Source of the DNA: Lysobacteraceae bacterium
GTDB lineage: Bacteria; Pseudomonadota; Gammaproteobacteria; Xanthomonadales; Xanthomonadaceae
NCBI GenBank assembly: GCA_027483745.1
Contig: JAIXTZ010000269.1
Coordinates: forward strand, 1-16,925
Length of the DNA stretch: 16,925 nt
Direction: 5' to 3'
Below the pieces are notes generated by a model, which made no database searches, was not told the origin of the DNA, and saw only the letters and a list, made by a program, of their open reading frames with translations. Both the position numbers and the translations under genes were made by a program. Below, piece after piece: positions 6,690 to 14,028 of the stretch (positions are counted from its first letter, which is position 1; every line of letters begins with the position of its first letter).

Positions 6690-8099
6690 TTACTTCGTTG
6701 CGTCGAGCGAGGCCTCGGCGTCGGTGTTGAGGAGGCGGTTAACCGCCTCGATGTCGTCCGGCGTCAGGCTGCCCGCGGCTTGCTTCAGCGAGAGCTCGTT
6801 GACGAGGAAGTTGTGGCGCGCCTGGGCGAATTGCGTCTGCGCCGCGAAGAGGGTCTGCTGCGCGAGCAGCACGTCGACGACGGTGCGGGTGCCGACCTCG
6901 AGGCCGGCTTCGCCGGCTTCCAGCGCAGCCTTGGCCGAGACCACCGCCAGGCGGCGGGCTTCGACTTCGGCGGCACCGGCCGCGAGTGAGCGGTAGGCGT
7001 TGCGGGTCTGTCGGGTGACGCTGCGGCGCTCCTGCTCGAGCTGCTCGGCCGTCGCGTCGCGGTTGGCGAGGGCCGAGCGCACGCCGGCCTGCACGGCTCC
7101 ACCGCTGAAGATCGGCACCGTCAGCGTGATGCCGACGCTGTGGCCGTCCGAGGCGCCGTTCGCCGGGAAGCTGAAGCTGCCGTTGCTGCGCGAACCCCAG
7201 GTGGACGAATCATTGAGTCCGCCGGAGAGCTCGAGCGTCGGCAGGTGGCCGGCGCGCGCCGTCGAGACGTTGGCTTCGGCGGCGTCGAGGGCCAGCGCGG
7301 CGGCCTGCAGCGCCGGGTTCTCGGCCAGTGCCTTGTCCACCCAGGCCTGCAGGCCTTCGGTGTCGTCGAGCTTCGGCTGGTAATCGGTGCCGAGGCCCTT
7401 CAGCGAGCCCGTCGGCTCGCCGGTGATCTCGGCCAAGGCTTCGCGGGCGTCGTCGAGGCGCGTCGCGGCGCTGATGGCGTTGGCGCGGGCGCCGTCGTAG
7501 CTGGCGCGGGCCTCGTGCACGTCGGTGATCGGCGCGAGGCCGACCTCGAGGCGCGTCTCCGCCTGGTCGAGCTGGCGCTTCGCCGCGGCTTCCTGCGCGC
7601 GCGCCGAGGCCAGCGACTCGATGGCCGTCAGCACGTCGAAGTACGCGCGAGCCACGCGGACGCCGAGCGCCTGCTCGGCGGCGACGCGCTGCGCCTCGGC
7701 CTGCGCGGCCTGCGCCCTGGCGGCCTTCAGGCGGGTGTAGTCGGCGCGGTCGTAGATCGACTGCCGCACGTTGATGCCGTAGGTGCGCGTGCGGGTGTCG
7801 GATTCCCCCGTGGCCTCGCCGAAGATCACTTCGCCCGGACGGTCCGGGTCAGGCTGCGAGCCGATCGACGTGCTGTCGCCCTGACTGTCGCTGAGGCTGG
7901 CCTGCCCGCTCACCTGCGGCAGCAGCGCAGCGCGTGTCTGCGAGACGCCCGCCTGCGCCGCGGCCGCGCGCGCCTCGGCGGCGGCCAGCTGCGGGTCGCC
8001 CTTGCGCGCCAGCTCGTAGGCCTGCAAGAGGTCGGCGGCGCTGGCCGGCACGGCGAGGCCGGCGGCGAGCAGGGCAAGGGCAAGGGGACGCAGGCGCAT
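6690..8099 (-). CDS. tolC: TolC-family outer-membrane efflux channel
   Basis: A 469-residue outer-membrane efflux protein. A Sec signal peptide (1-21, MRLRPLALALLAAGLAVPASA) ends in ASA before ADLLQAYELARKGDPQL, which mirrors the mature N terminus of E. coli TolC. Two structural repeats follow, each with long coiled-coil helices: AEAQRVAAEQALGVRVARAYFDVL in the first and a second ending QTLFAAQTQFAQARHNFLVNELSLKQAAGSL. TolC trimers form the outer-membrane and periplasmic duct used by RND/ABC pumps and type I secretion. I chose the start at 8099 because the signal peptide begins there, and GAAGGA lies just upstream as a Shine-Dalgarno. Longer in-frame readings extend into the pcm-like gene. 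It lies 22 bases downstream of the pcm-like gene and is probably co-transcribed. The nearby MFP-RND genes lack their own outer-membrane component, so TolC is their likely partner. Confidence 0.92.
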   Translation of the reverse strand: MRLRPLALALLAAGLAVPASAADLLQAYELARKGDPQLAAAEARAAAAQAGVSQTRAALLPQVSGQASLSDSQGDSTSIGSQPDPDRPGEVIFGEATGESDTRTRTYGINVRQSIYDRADYTRLKAARAQAAQAEAQRVAAEQALGVRVARAYFDVLTAIESLASARAQEAAAKRQLDQAETRLEVGLAPITDVHEARASYDGARANAISAATRLDDAREALAEITGEPTGSLKGLGTDYQPKLDDTEGLQAWVDKALAENPALQAAALALDAAEANVSTARAGHLPTLELSGGLNDSSTWGSRSNGSFSFPANGASDGHSVGITLTVPIFSGGAVQAGVRSALANRDATAEQLEQERRSVTRQTRNAYRSLAAGAAEVEARRLAVVSAKAALEAGEAGLEVGTRTVVDVLLAQQTLFAAQTQFAQARHNFLVNELSLKQAAGSLTPDDIEAVNRLLNTDAEASLDATK

Positions 8100-8121
8100 G
8101 GGGCTTCCTTCGGTCGAACGG

Positions 8122-8775
8122 TCAGAGGGTGAAGCGCGCTTCCGGGGCGAAGCCGCGCAGGTAGGCAATGTCGGTTTCGAACAGGCTTTCGATGCGCGGG
8201 CCAGCGGCGTCATTGCGCAGGCAGATCGCCTCCTGCACCGGCGACGCGCCGCGGACGAGGACGAGGCGGCCGCCCGGCTTCAGCCAGCGCAGGAAGCGCT
8301 CGGGCGTGGCCGCGACCGCGCCGCCGACGAGAATGGCGTCGAAGCGCAGCGAGGTGTCCCACGTCGCGGCGTCGGCCTGTTCGAGGCGCACGTTCGCCAC
8401 TTCGAGCACCTGCAGGCGGCGCTGCGCCTCGGCGACGAAATCGGCATGCAGCTCGATGGCCTGCACCGAGCGCGTGAGACGCGACAGGCAGGCGGTCAGG
8501 AAGCCGCTGCCGGCGCCGATCTCGAGCACTTCGTCGGTCGGGGCGACGTCCAGCGCCTGCAGCAGGCGGCCTTCGAGGACGGGCTTGAGCATGAATTCGC
8601 CGTGCCCGAGGGGCAGCGCGAGGTCGGCGAAGGCCAGCTTGCGGTGCGTGGCCGGCACGAAGTCCTCGCGCTTGACGTCGCCGAGCACGTCGAGCACGCG
8701 GCGATCCAGGACCTCCCAGGGGCGGACCTGCTGCTCGACCATCGCGTGGCGGGCCTGGTTGAAGTCGATGGTCAT
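8122..8775 (-). CDS. Protein-L-isoaspartate O-methyltransferase-like protein (divergent)
   Basis: A 217-residue class I SAM-dependent methyltransferase of the PCMT type. The N terminus (ARHAMVEQQVRPWEVLDRRVLDVL, 8-31) and KREDFVP (35-41) match the family. SAM motif I is VLEIGAGSGF (83-92), followed by the acidic strand AIEL and LRWLKPGGRLVLV. The family repairs isoaspartyl residues in aged proteins. However, where canonical Pcm reads GHGQTISQPYIVA, this protein reads GHGEFMLKPVLEG (57-69), so the substrate-loop Ser is replaced by Leu, and GSGY becomes GSGF. Repair activity is therefore uncertain. The start ATG at 8775 is preceded by GAGGA at suitable spacing. It is the first gene of a two-gene unit with tolC. 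A neighbourhood of this type is common in Xanthomonadales as I recall. Its functional connection to efflux is unknown. Confidence 0.82.
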   Translation of the reverse strand: MTIDFNQARHAMVEQQVRPWEVLDRRVLDVLGDVKREDFVPATHRKLAFADLALPLGHGEFMLKPVLEGRLLQALDVAPTDEVLEIGAGSGFLTACLSRLTRSVQAIELHADFVAEAQRRLQVLEVANVRLEQADAATWDTSLRFDAILVGGAVAATPERFLRWLKPGGRLVLVRGASPVQEAICLRNDAAGPRIESLFETDIAYLRGFAPEARFTL

Positions 8776-8805
8776 GGTCGGACGTCCTCGGGAACAGGGC
8801 CGCAT

Positions 8806-8811
8806 AGTGTA
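8806..8811 (-). promoter_or_regulatory. Candidate -10 for the pcm-like-tolC unit
   Basis: On the minus strand TACACT matches TATAAT at 4 of 6 positions and lies about 30 bases before the ATG at 8775, leaving room for the GAGGA ribosome-binding site. No good -35 is visible. Confidence 0.3.
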
Positions 8812-8865
8812 CGGGCTGGCCCCGCTGGCGATGGCTACAGTGCCGGAGCGGGGCGTGCCAGGGCA

Positions 8866-8879
8866 GTGACGAAGGTCAC
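8866..8879 (-). terminator. Weak hairpin downstream of tetR
   Basis: The GTGAC (8866-8870) and GTCAC (8875-8879) arms flank a 4-base loop, 13 bases beyond the tetR stop. No T tract follows on either strand, so it could equally be a small operator-like palindrome. The rest of the 116-base gap 8776-8891 shows nothing else firm. Confidence 0.22.
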
Positions 8880-8891
8880 CGCGACTTTAGG

Positions 8892-9551
8892 TCATGGTCG
8901 GGAGGCGCCTGCCGGCGCGTGGGCGCGCAGGAACAGCGCGACGCAGCGGTCGACGTGGGCGGCGCGCGAGGCCGGCGCGGGGGCGGGCTCCAGCCCCAGC
9001 AGGATGCGGAAGTGCTGGAGGCCCTTGAGCAGCACGAAGAACTGCGCCGCGGCGAGGCGGATGTCGTCCACGGCGAGCTCGCCGCGCTCGCGGGCGACGG
9101 CGAGGAAGCCCTCCATCTCCTCGAGCGCGCGCTTCGGGCCGGCTTGGAAGTAGAGCTGGGCGAGGCGGGTGGATTGCCCGGCTTGGGCCGCCTGGGCGGC
9201 CATCATCCGCATCAGCTGGACGGCGTCGTCGCTGTAGACGAGGTCGACGAAGCCCAGGCCGATCTGCCGAAGCGCCTCGGCCACCGGCAGCGCCTCCGAG
9301 TACTCGAACAGGCCATGGGGCAGCTGGTCGGCACAGCGCGCCTCGACGGCGGCCGTGAACAGGCCTTCCTTGTCGCCGAAGTGACTGTAGATCGTGAGCT
9401 TGGAAACCCCGGCGGCCTGCGCGATGGCCTCGAGGCTCACCGCCTCGAAGCCGTGCTGGCAAAACAGCTCGCCGGCGGCCTCCACCAGGGCGGCGCGCTT
9501 CTCGGGGTCTTTCGGGCGCCCGGGGGCACCGGGGCGGGCCTTGATCGTCAC
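8892..9551 (-). CDS. TetR/AcrR-family repressor of the adjacent RND pump
   Basis: A 219-residue TetR-family regulator. After a short basic arm (GRPKDPEKRAALVEAA, 11-26) comes the helix-turn-helix (about 36-58): FEAVSLEAIAQAAGVSKLTIYSHFG with the conserved Y55 and F58, then DKEGLFTAAVEA. The C-terminal ligand-binding and dimerisation domain resembles the AefR/AcrR-like type, including VDLVYSDDAVQLMRMM and KGLQHFRILLG. It is divergent from the membrane-fusion-protein gene, and the gap holds a perfect 7-2-7 inverted repeat, so local autoregulation and pump repression are likely, with release by a pump substrate. The start is GTG (9549-9551): an in-frame TGA lies upstream and no ATG fits. A -10-like hexamer sits 6 bases before it without a Shine-Dalgarno, suggesting a leaderless mRNA. 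Confidence 0.9.
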   Translation of the reverse strand: MTIKARPGAPGRPKDPEKRAALVEAAGELFCQHGFEAVSLEAIAQAAGVSKLTIYSHFGDKEGLFTAAVEARCADQLPHGLFEYSEALPVAEALRQIGLGFVDLVYSDDAVQLMRMMAAQAAQAGQSTRLAQLYFQAGPKRALEEMEGFLAVARERGELAVDDIRLAAAQFFVLLKGLQHFRILLGLEPAPAPASRAAHVDRCVALFLRAHAPAGASRP

Positions 9552-9557
9552 AAGAAA

Positions 9558-9563
9558 TTTATT
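9558..9563 (-). promoter_or_regulatory. Candidate -10 for tetR (leaderless)
   Basis: On the minus strand AATAAA (4 of 6 matches to TATAAT) is followed by 6 bases and then the GTG start codon. The hexamer touches the outer end of the inverted repeat 9563-9578, so repressor bound there would block tetR transcription as well. Confidence 0.4.
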
Positions 9564-9591
9564 GAACTCGGGAGTTCACGAAATATACCAT
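9562..9591 (+). promoter_or_regulatory. Candidate promoter for the MFP-RND operon
   Basis: TTGAAC (9562-9567) is a possible -35. The -10 could be TATACC (9584-9589, 16-base spacing) or TACCAT (9586-9591, 18-base spacing). The -35 lies inside the inverted repeat 9563-9578, consistent with repression by the divergent TetR protein. Transcription would start near 9596. Confidence 0.45.
9563..9578. promoter_or_regulatory. TetR operator O1: perfect inverted repeat
   Basis: TGAACTC GG GAGTTCA is a perfect 7-bp inverted repeat with a 2-base spacer, in the AT-rich gap between tetR and the pump operon. It overlaps the candidate -35 of the pump genes and abuts the candidate -10 of tetR. Short GAACT/AGTTC palindromes of this kind are typical targets of TetR-family repressors. 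Confidence 0.75.
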
Positions 9592-9597
9592 ACCGAT

Positions 9598-9610
9598 GAG
9601 TTCATGAATT
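9598..9610. promoter_or_regulatory. Possible second TetR site O2
   Basis: GAGTTCATGAATT repeats the GAGTTCA half-site of O1 exactly (9598-9604), and forms an imperfect palindrome centred on TTCATGAA. The two GAGTTCA copies are 26 bases apart, so proteins bound at both sites would not be on exactly the same helix face (about 2.5 turns). Confidence 0.5.
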
Positions 9611-9622
9611 GTGGTCGTCCTG

Positions 9623-10831
9623 ATGCCCGCCCGCCGCCCCGTCCGTCCGTTCTCCCGCGCCGCGCTCCGGCTGGCGCCCCTGCTGCTGGCCGCGGGCCTG
9701 CTCAGTGCCTGTGGCAACGCCGAGGACGCCGCACCCCCGGCGCGCCCGGTGCTCGTGCAGCAGCCCACGCCAGCCGCGGGTGCCGTGCAGGCCTTCGCCG
9801 GCGAGATCCGCGCCCGCCACGAAACGCCTTTGGCGTTCCGCGTAGGCGGCAAGGTCGCGAAGCGGCTGGTCGACGTGGGTGACCGCGTGGTGGCCGGACA
9901 GCCGCTGGCCGAGCTCGACGCGCAGGACCTGCGCTTGAGCCGCGACGCCGCGCAGGCCCAGCTCACCGCGGCCGAGGCCGACGCCCGGCTGGCCGCGGCC
10001 GAATTTGAACGCATCGAGGTGATGTTCCAGCGCCAGCTGGTCAGCCGCTCGTTGTTCGACGCCCGCAAGAGCGCCCTCGACGCCGCGAACTCGCGCGTCG
10101 CCCAGGCCCGTGCGCAGTTGGATGTCGCGGGCAACCAGGCCGCGTATGGCGTGCTGCGGGCGAACGCGGATGGCGTGATTGCGCTCCGCAACATCGAAGC
10201 CGGGCAGATCGTCGCGGCGGGACAGACCGCGTTCGGGTTGGCCGAGGACGGCGAGCGTGAAGTCGCGATTGCCTTGCCGGAGGCCGACGTGGCGCGTTTC
10301 AAGGTGGGCCAGGAGGTGCTGGTCGAGCTGTGGGCTGCGCCGGGCGAGCGCGTGCCGGGCACGATCCGCGAGATTTCGCCGGCCGGCGACCCGCAGGCGC
10401 GGACCTATGCCACGCGCGTGGCGCTCGTCCTGCCGGAAGGCGTGCGCGTCGAGCTTGGCCAGAGCGCTCGCGTCTACGCGGCCAATGCCGCGACCCCGGC
10501 CCTCAGCGTGCCGCTGTCGGCGCTGGTGCAGGCCGATGGCCAGGCGGCCGTGTGGGTGCTCGATGCCGACGGCCAGCGCGTGAAGCGCGTGCCCGTGCAG
10601 GCCGGCGCCTACACCGAGACCGAGGTGCCTGTCTCCGGTGGGCTTGATGCCAGCGATTGGGTGGTGATCAGCGGCGTGCACCTGCTGCGCGAGAACGATG
10701 CCGTGAAGCCGGTCGACCGCGACAACCGTCCGGTGCGCATTGACGCGGGCGCCGAGCCCGCCATGGCCGACGACGCCAGCGCCGCCCTGCACTCGGGCGC
10801 CGACCGGCTCGACGCCGCGATCGCCGGGTAA
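9623..10831 (+). CDS. RND efflux periplasmic adaptor (membrane fusion lipoprotein)
   Basis: A 402-residue HlyD/AcrA-type membrane fusion protein. The N terminus is a lipoprotein signal with lipobox LSAC (27-30), so C30 should be lipidated and anchor it to the inner membrane. The barrel-sandwich lipoyl half (RVGGKVAKRLVDVGDRVVAGQPLAELDAQD) is followed by an alpha-helical hairpin rich in Ala/Glu/Arg. The second lipoyl half (YGVLRANADGVIALRNIEAGQIVAAGQTAF), a beta-barrel domain and a membrane-proximal domain come next. It links the inner-membrane pump to a TolC-type channel. I prefer the ATG at 9623; a GTG at 9611 would add four residues and still give a lipoprotein signal. The stop is 6 bases before the RND permease start, so they form an operon. 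It is probably repressed by the divergent TetR. Confidence 0.92.
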   Translation: MPARRPVRPFSRAALRLAPLLLAAGLLSACGNAEDAAPPARPVLVQQPTPAAGAVQAFAGEIRARHETPLAFRVGGKVAKRLVDVGDRVVAGQPLAELDAQDLRLSRDAAQAQLTAAEADARLAAAEFERIEVMFQRQLVSRSLFDARKSALDAANSRVAQARAQLDVAGNQAAYGVLRANADGVIALRNIEAGQIVAAGQTAFGLAEDGEREVAIALPEADVARFKVGQEVLVELWAAPGERVPGTIREISPAGDPQARTYATRVALVLPEGVRVELGQSARVYAANAATPALSVPLSALVQADGQAAVWVLDADGQRVKRVPVQAGAYTETEVPVSGGLDASDWVVISGVHLLRENDAVKPVDRDNRPVRIDAGAEPAMADDASAALHSGADRLDAAIAG

Positions 10832-10837
10832 GCGGCG

Positions 10838-13800
10838 ATGGCCTTCGATTTCAATCTCTCCGCCTGGGCGCTGAAGAACCGCGTCCTGGTGCTCTACGCG
10901 ATGATCGTGCTCGCGATCGTCGGCGTCTTCAGCTACCAGCGCCTCGGCCAATCGGAAGACCCGCCGTTCACCTTCAAGGTGATGGTGGTCCGCACGATGT
11001 GGCCGGGCGCCACGGCGGAGGAGGTGGCCGCGCAGGTCACCGACCGCATCGAGAAGAAGCTGATGGAGACCGGGCAGTACGAGCGCATCACCTCGTACTC
11101 CCGCGCCGGTGAATCGCTGGTCCTGTTCATGGCCAAGGATTCGATGGTGTCGGCCGAACTCCCGCAGCTCTGGTACACCGCGCGCAAGAAGGTCGGCGAC
11201 ATCCGCCACACGCTGCCGGCCGGCGTCGTCGGCCCCTTCTTCAACGACGAGTTCGGCGACACGTTCGGAAACATCTATGCGCTGCAGGCGGATGGCCTCG
11301 ACTACGCGACGTTGAAGGACTACGCCGAGCGCATCGAGCTGGAGCTGCACCGGGTGCCGGACGTCGCCAAGGTCGAGCTGATCGGCCTGCAGGACGAGCG
11401 CATCTGGATCGAGCTCTCCAACACCAAGCTCGCCACCCTGGGCGTGCCGCTCGACGCCGTGCAGCGCGCCATCGACGAGCAGAACGCCGTGGTTGGGGCC
11501 AGCTTCTTCGAAACCCCGAGCGATCGCGTGAAGCTGCGGGTCTCCGGCGCCTTCGATTCCGCCGAGGCGATCCGCCAGTTTCCGATCCGCGTCGGCGACC
11601 GCACGTTCCGCCTGCAGGACGTGGCGGAGGTGAAGCGGGGGTTCGTCGATCCAGCGGCGCCGCGCATGCGCTTCATGGGCCAAGACGCGATCGGCATCGG
11701 CGTGTCGATGCGCAAGGGCGGCGACATCATCCGGCTCGGCGAACAGCTCGAGGCCGAGTTCGCCCGCATCCAGTCGACCCTGCCGGCCGGCATGACGCTC
11801 TCGAAAGTCAGCGACCAGCCCGCCGCCGTGCGCGACTCGGTCGGCGAGTTCGTGCGGGTGCTGGCCGAGGCCGTCCTCATCGTGCTGCTCGTCAGCTTCC
11901 TCAGCCTCGGCTGGCGCTCCGGCCTGGTGGTCGCGCTGTCGATCCCGCTGGTGCTGGCGATGACCTTCGCCGCGATGTATTTCTTCGGCATCGGCCTGCA
12001 CAAGATCTCGCTCGGTGCGCTGATCCTCGCGCTCGGCCTGCTGGTGGACGACGCGATCATCGCGATCGAGATGATGCAGGTGAAGATGGAGCAGGGCTTC
12101 GGGCGCCTCGAGGCGGCCGCGTACGCCTGGCAGAGCACCGCCTTCCCGATGCTCACCGGCACGCTGATCACCGCCGCCGGGTTCCTGCCCATCGCCACCG
12201 CGGCCTCCAGCACCGGCGAGTACACGCGCTCGATCTTCCAGGTCGTCGTGTTGGCCCTGCTGCTGTCGTGGATCGTCGCGGTGGTCTTCATTCCCTACCT
12301 CGGCGACAAACTGCTGCCCGACCGCGAGCAGATGCTCGCCAGCCACGGCGGCGGGTTCATTGGCGCCGTCCGGAAGTCGCTGGCGAAGCGCCTGCCGCCG
12401 GTCGTCGCGACGTGGGTCGCGCCGGACACGGCCCACCACGACAACCCCTACGACACGCCGTTCTACGCGCGCTTCCGCGCGCTGGTGGCGTGGTGCGTCC
12501 GCCATCGCAAGACGGTGATCCTCGTCACCGTGCTGGCCTTCGTGGGCTCGGTCGCGATGTTCCGCTTCATTCCGCAGCAATTCTTCCCGTCGTCGACGCG
12601 GCTCGAGCTGATGGTGGACCTGGAGCTGGCGGAGGGCAGCTCCTTGGTGGCGACCGAAGCCGCCGCCAAGCGCCTCGAGGCGAAGCTCGACGGCCACCCC
12701 GACATCGTCAACTACGTGGCCTACATCGGCACCGGCTCGCCGCGCTTCTACTTGCCGCTCGACCAGAAGCTGCCGCAGGCCAACTTCGCCCAGTTCGTGC
12801 TGATCACGCCGGACATTGAGAAGCGCGAGGCGGTGAAGGATTGGCTGCAGGGCGTGCTCGACACCGAGTTCGCCGACCTGCAGGGCCGCGTGACCCGCCT
12901 CGAGAACGGGCCGCCGGTCGGCTTCCCGGTGCAGTTCCGAATCTCCGGCGAGCATCCCGACGAAGTGCTGCGCATCGCCAATGCCGTGAAGGCGAAGGTG
13001 CTGGCGAACCCGAACGCGCGCAACGTCAACCTCGACTGGGACGAGCCCAGCAAGGTGGTGCGCCTCGAGATCGACCAGGACCGCGCGCGCGCGCTCGGCG
13101 TGAGTTCCGCACAGGTCGCCGCCTTCCTGCAGGGGTCGTTGTCCGGCACGCCGGTGAGCACCTACCGCGAGGGCAACGAGCTCATCGAGATCCTGCTGCG
13201 TGGGCCGGAAGAGGAGCGCACTCGCCTCTCGCTGCTCGGTTCGCTGGCCGTGCCGACGGCCAGTGGCAAGCCCGTGCCGCTCTCGCAGATCGCCCGCATC
13301 GAGTACGGTTTCGAGCCGGGCATCCTCTGGCATCGCAACCGCCTGCCGACGGTCACGGTGCGTGCCGATGTGGAGGACGCCACGCCGCCCAGCGTCACGA
13401 ACGCGATCCTGCCGACCCTCGAGGACATCCGCGCGGTCTTGCCGCCGGGCTACCTGCTCGAGACCGGCGGTTCGGTGGAGGACTCCGCGCGCGGTGGCGC
13501 GTCGGTGGCCGCGGGCATGCCGCTGTTCCTGTTCGCCGTCGTGACGCTGCTGATGCTGCAGCTGCGCAGCTTCTCGCGCATGGCCATGGTGCTGATGACC
13601 GCGCCGCTGGGGCTCATCGGCGTCGTCTGGTTCCTCCTGATCCCGCAGGTGCCCTTCGGCTTCGTGGCGATGCTGGGCACGATCGCGCTCTCGGGGATGA
13701 TCATGCGCAACTCGGTGATCCTCGTGGACCAGATCGAGCACGACATCGCCGAGGGCCACGCGCCCTTCCAGGCGGTGGTCGATGCGACCGTGCGCCGCTT

Positions 13801-13996
13801 CCGCCCGATCGTGCTGACCGCGCTCGCCGCCGTGCTGGCGATGATCCCGCTGTCGCGCAGCGTGTTCTTCGGGCCGATGGCCGTGGCGATCATGGGCGGC
13901 CTCATCGTCGCCACCGCGCTGACCCTGCTGTTCCTGCCGGCGCTTTATGCGGCGTGGTTCCGCATCAAGGCCCCGGACACGGCGCCGCGCTACTGA
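10838..13996 (+). CDS. RND-family efflux pump permease (TriC/MexK-like HAE1 type)
   Basis: A 1052-residue inner-membrane proton/drug antiporter with twelve transmembrane helices and two large periplasmic loops. The N terminus contains LYAMIVLAIVGVFSYQRLGQSEDPPF, and the FTFKVMVVRTMWPGATAEEV porter start suggests the TriC/MexK-like branch rather than AcrB itself. In TM4 the proton-relay Asp pair is present (D404, D405 in GLLVDDAIIAIE). In TM10, where AcrB has Lys940, this protein has Arg (R957 in GMIMRNSVILVDQIE). The segment between TM6 and the second half (about 495-545) contains a long basic/His-containing linker before YDTPFYARFRALVAWCVRHRK. Only one permease is present, so a homotrimer is expected. 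It needs the upstream adaptor and an outer-membrane channel, plausibly the TolC encoded 3 kb away. Substrates cannot be deduced; biocides or solvents are plausible. Confidence 0.95.
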   Translation: MAFDFNLSAWALKNRVLVLYAMIVLAIVGVFSYQRLGQSEDPPFTFKVMVVRTMWPGATAEEVAAQVTDRIEKKLMETGQYERITSYSRAGESLVLFMAKDSMVSAELPQLWYTARKKVGDIRHTLPAGVVGPFFNDEFGDTFGNIYALQADGLDYATLKDYAERIELELHRVPDVAKVELIGLQDERIWIELSNTKLATLGVPLDAVQRAIDEQNAVVGASFFETPSDRVKLRVSGAFDSAEAIRQFPIRVGDRTFRLQDVAEVKRGFVDPAAPRMRFMGQDAIGIGVSMRKGGDIIRLGEQLEAEFARIQSTLPAGMTLSKVSDQPAAVRDSVGEFVRVLAEAVLIVLLVSFLSLGWRSGLVVALSIPLVLAMTFAAMYFFGIGLHKISLGALILALGLLVDDAIIAIEMMQVKMEQGFGRLEAAAYAWQSTAFPMLTGTLITAAGFLPIATAASSTGEYTRSIFQVVVLALLLSWIVAVVFIPYLGDKLLPDREQMLASHGGGFIGAVRKSLAKRLPPVVATWVAPDTAHHDNPYDTPFYARFRALVAWCVRHRKTVILVTVLAFVGSVAMFRFIPQQFFPSSTRLELMVDLELAEGSSLVATEAAAKRLEAKLDGHPDIVNYVAYIGTGSPRFYLPLDQKLPQANFAQFVLITPDIEKREAVKDWLQGVLDTEFADLQGRVTRLENGPPVGFPVQFRISGEHPDEVLRIANAVKAKVLANPNARNVNLDWDEPSKVVRLEIDQDRARALGVSSAQVAAFLQGSLSGTPVSTYREGNELIEILLRGPEEERTRLSLLGSLAVPTASGKPVPLSQIARIEYGFEPGILWHRNRLPTVTVRADVEDATPPSVTNAILPTLEDIRAVLPPGYLLETGGSVEDSARGGASVAAGMPLFLFAVVTLLMLQLRSFSRMAMVLMTAPLGLIGVVWFLLIPQVPFGFVAMLGTIALSGMIMRNSVILVDQIEHDIAEGHAPFQAVVDATVRRFRPIVLTALAAVLAMIPLSRSVFFGPMAVAIMGGLIVATALTLLFLPALYAAWFRIKAPDTAPRY

Positions 13997-14002
13997 GGTC
14001 GT

Positions 14003-14020
14003 CCGGGGCCGGCGCCCCGG
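14003..14020 (+). terminator. GC hairpin after the RND gene (weak terminator)
   Basis: CCGGGGC (14003-14009) pairs with GCCCCGG (14014-14020) around a 4-base loop, 7 bases after the RND stop codon. There is no T tract, so it would be a poor intrinsic terminator. It could work with Rho or protect the mRNA 3' end. Confidence 0.4.
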
Positions 14021-14028
14021 CCCGCGAT

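Noticed and set aside
8100..8213. A longer N terminus for TolC.
   Set aside because: It would bury the signal peptide 38 residues inside the protein and overlap the end of the pcm-like gene. The ATG at 8099 has a Shine-Dalgarno and a clean signal peptide.
8770..8901. A 12-base direct repeat GGTCATGGTCGG at 8770-8781 and 8890-8901, flanking the pcm-like/tetR gap.
   Set aside because: The first copy is part of the pcm-like start codon region, the second follows from the tetR end. Short exact repeats are expected by chance in a 17-kb GC-rich window, and there are no element-like sequences between them.
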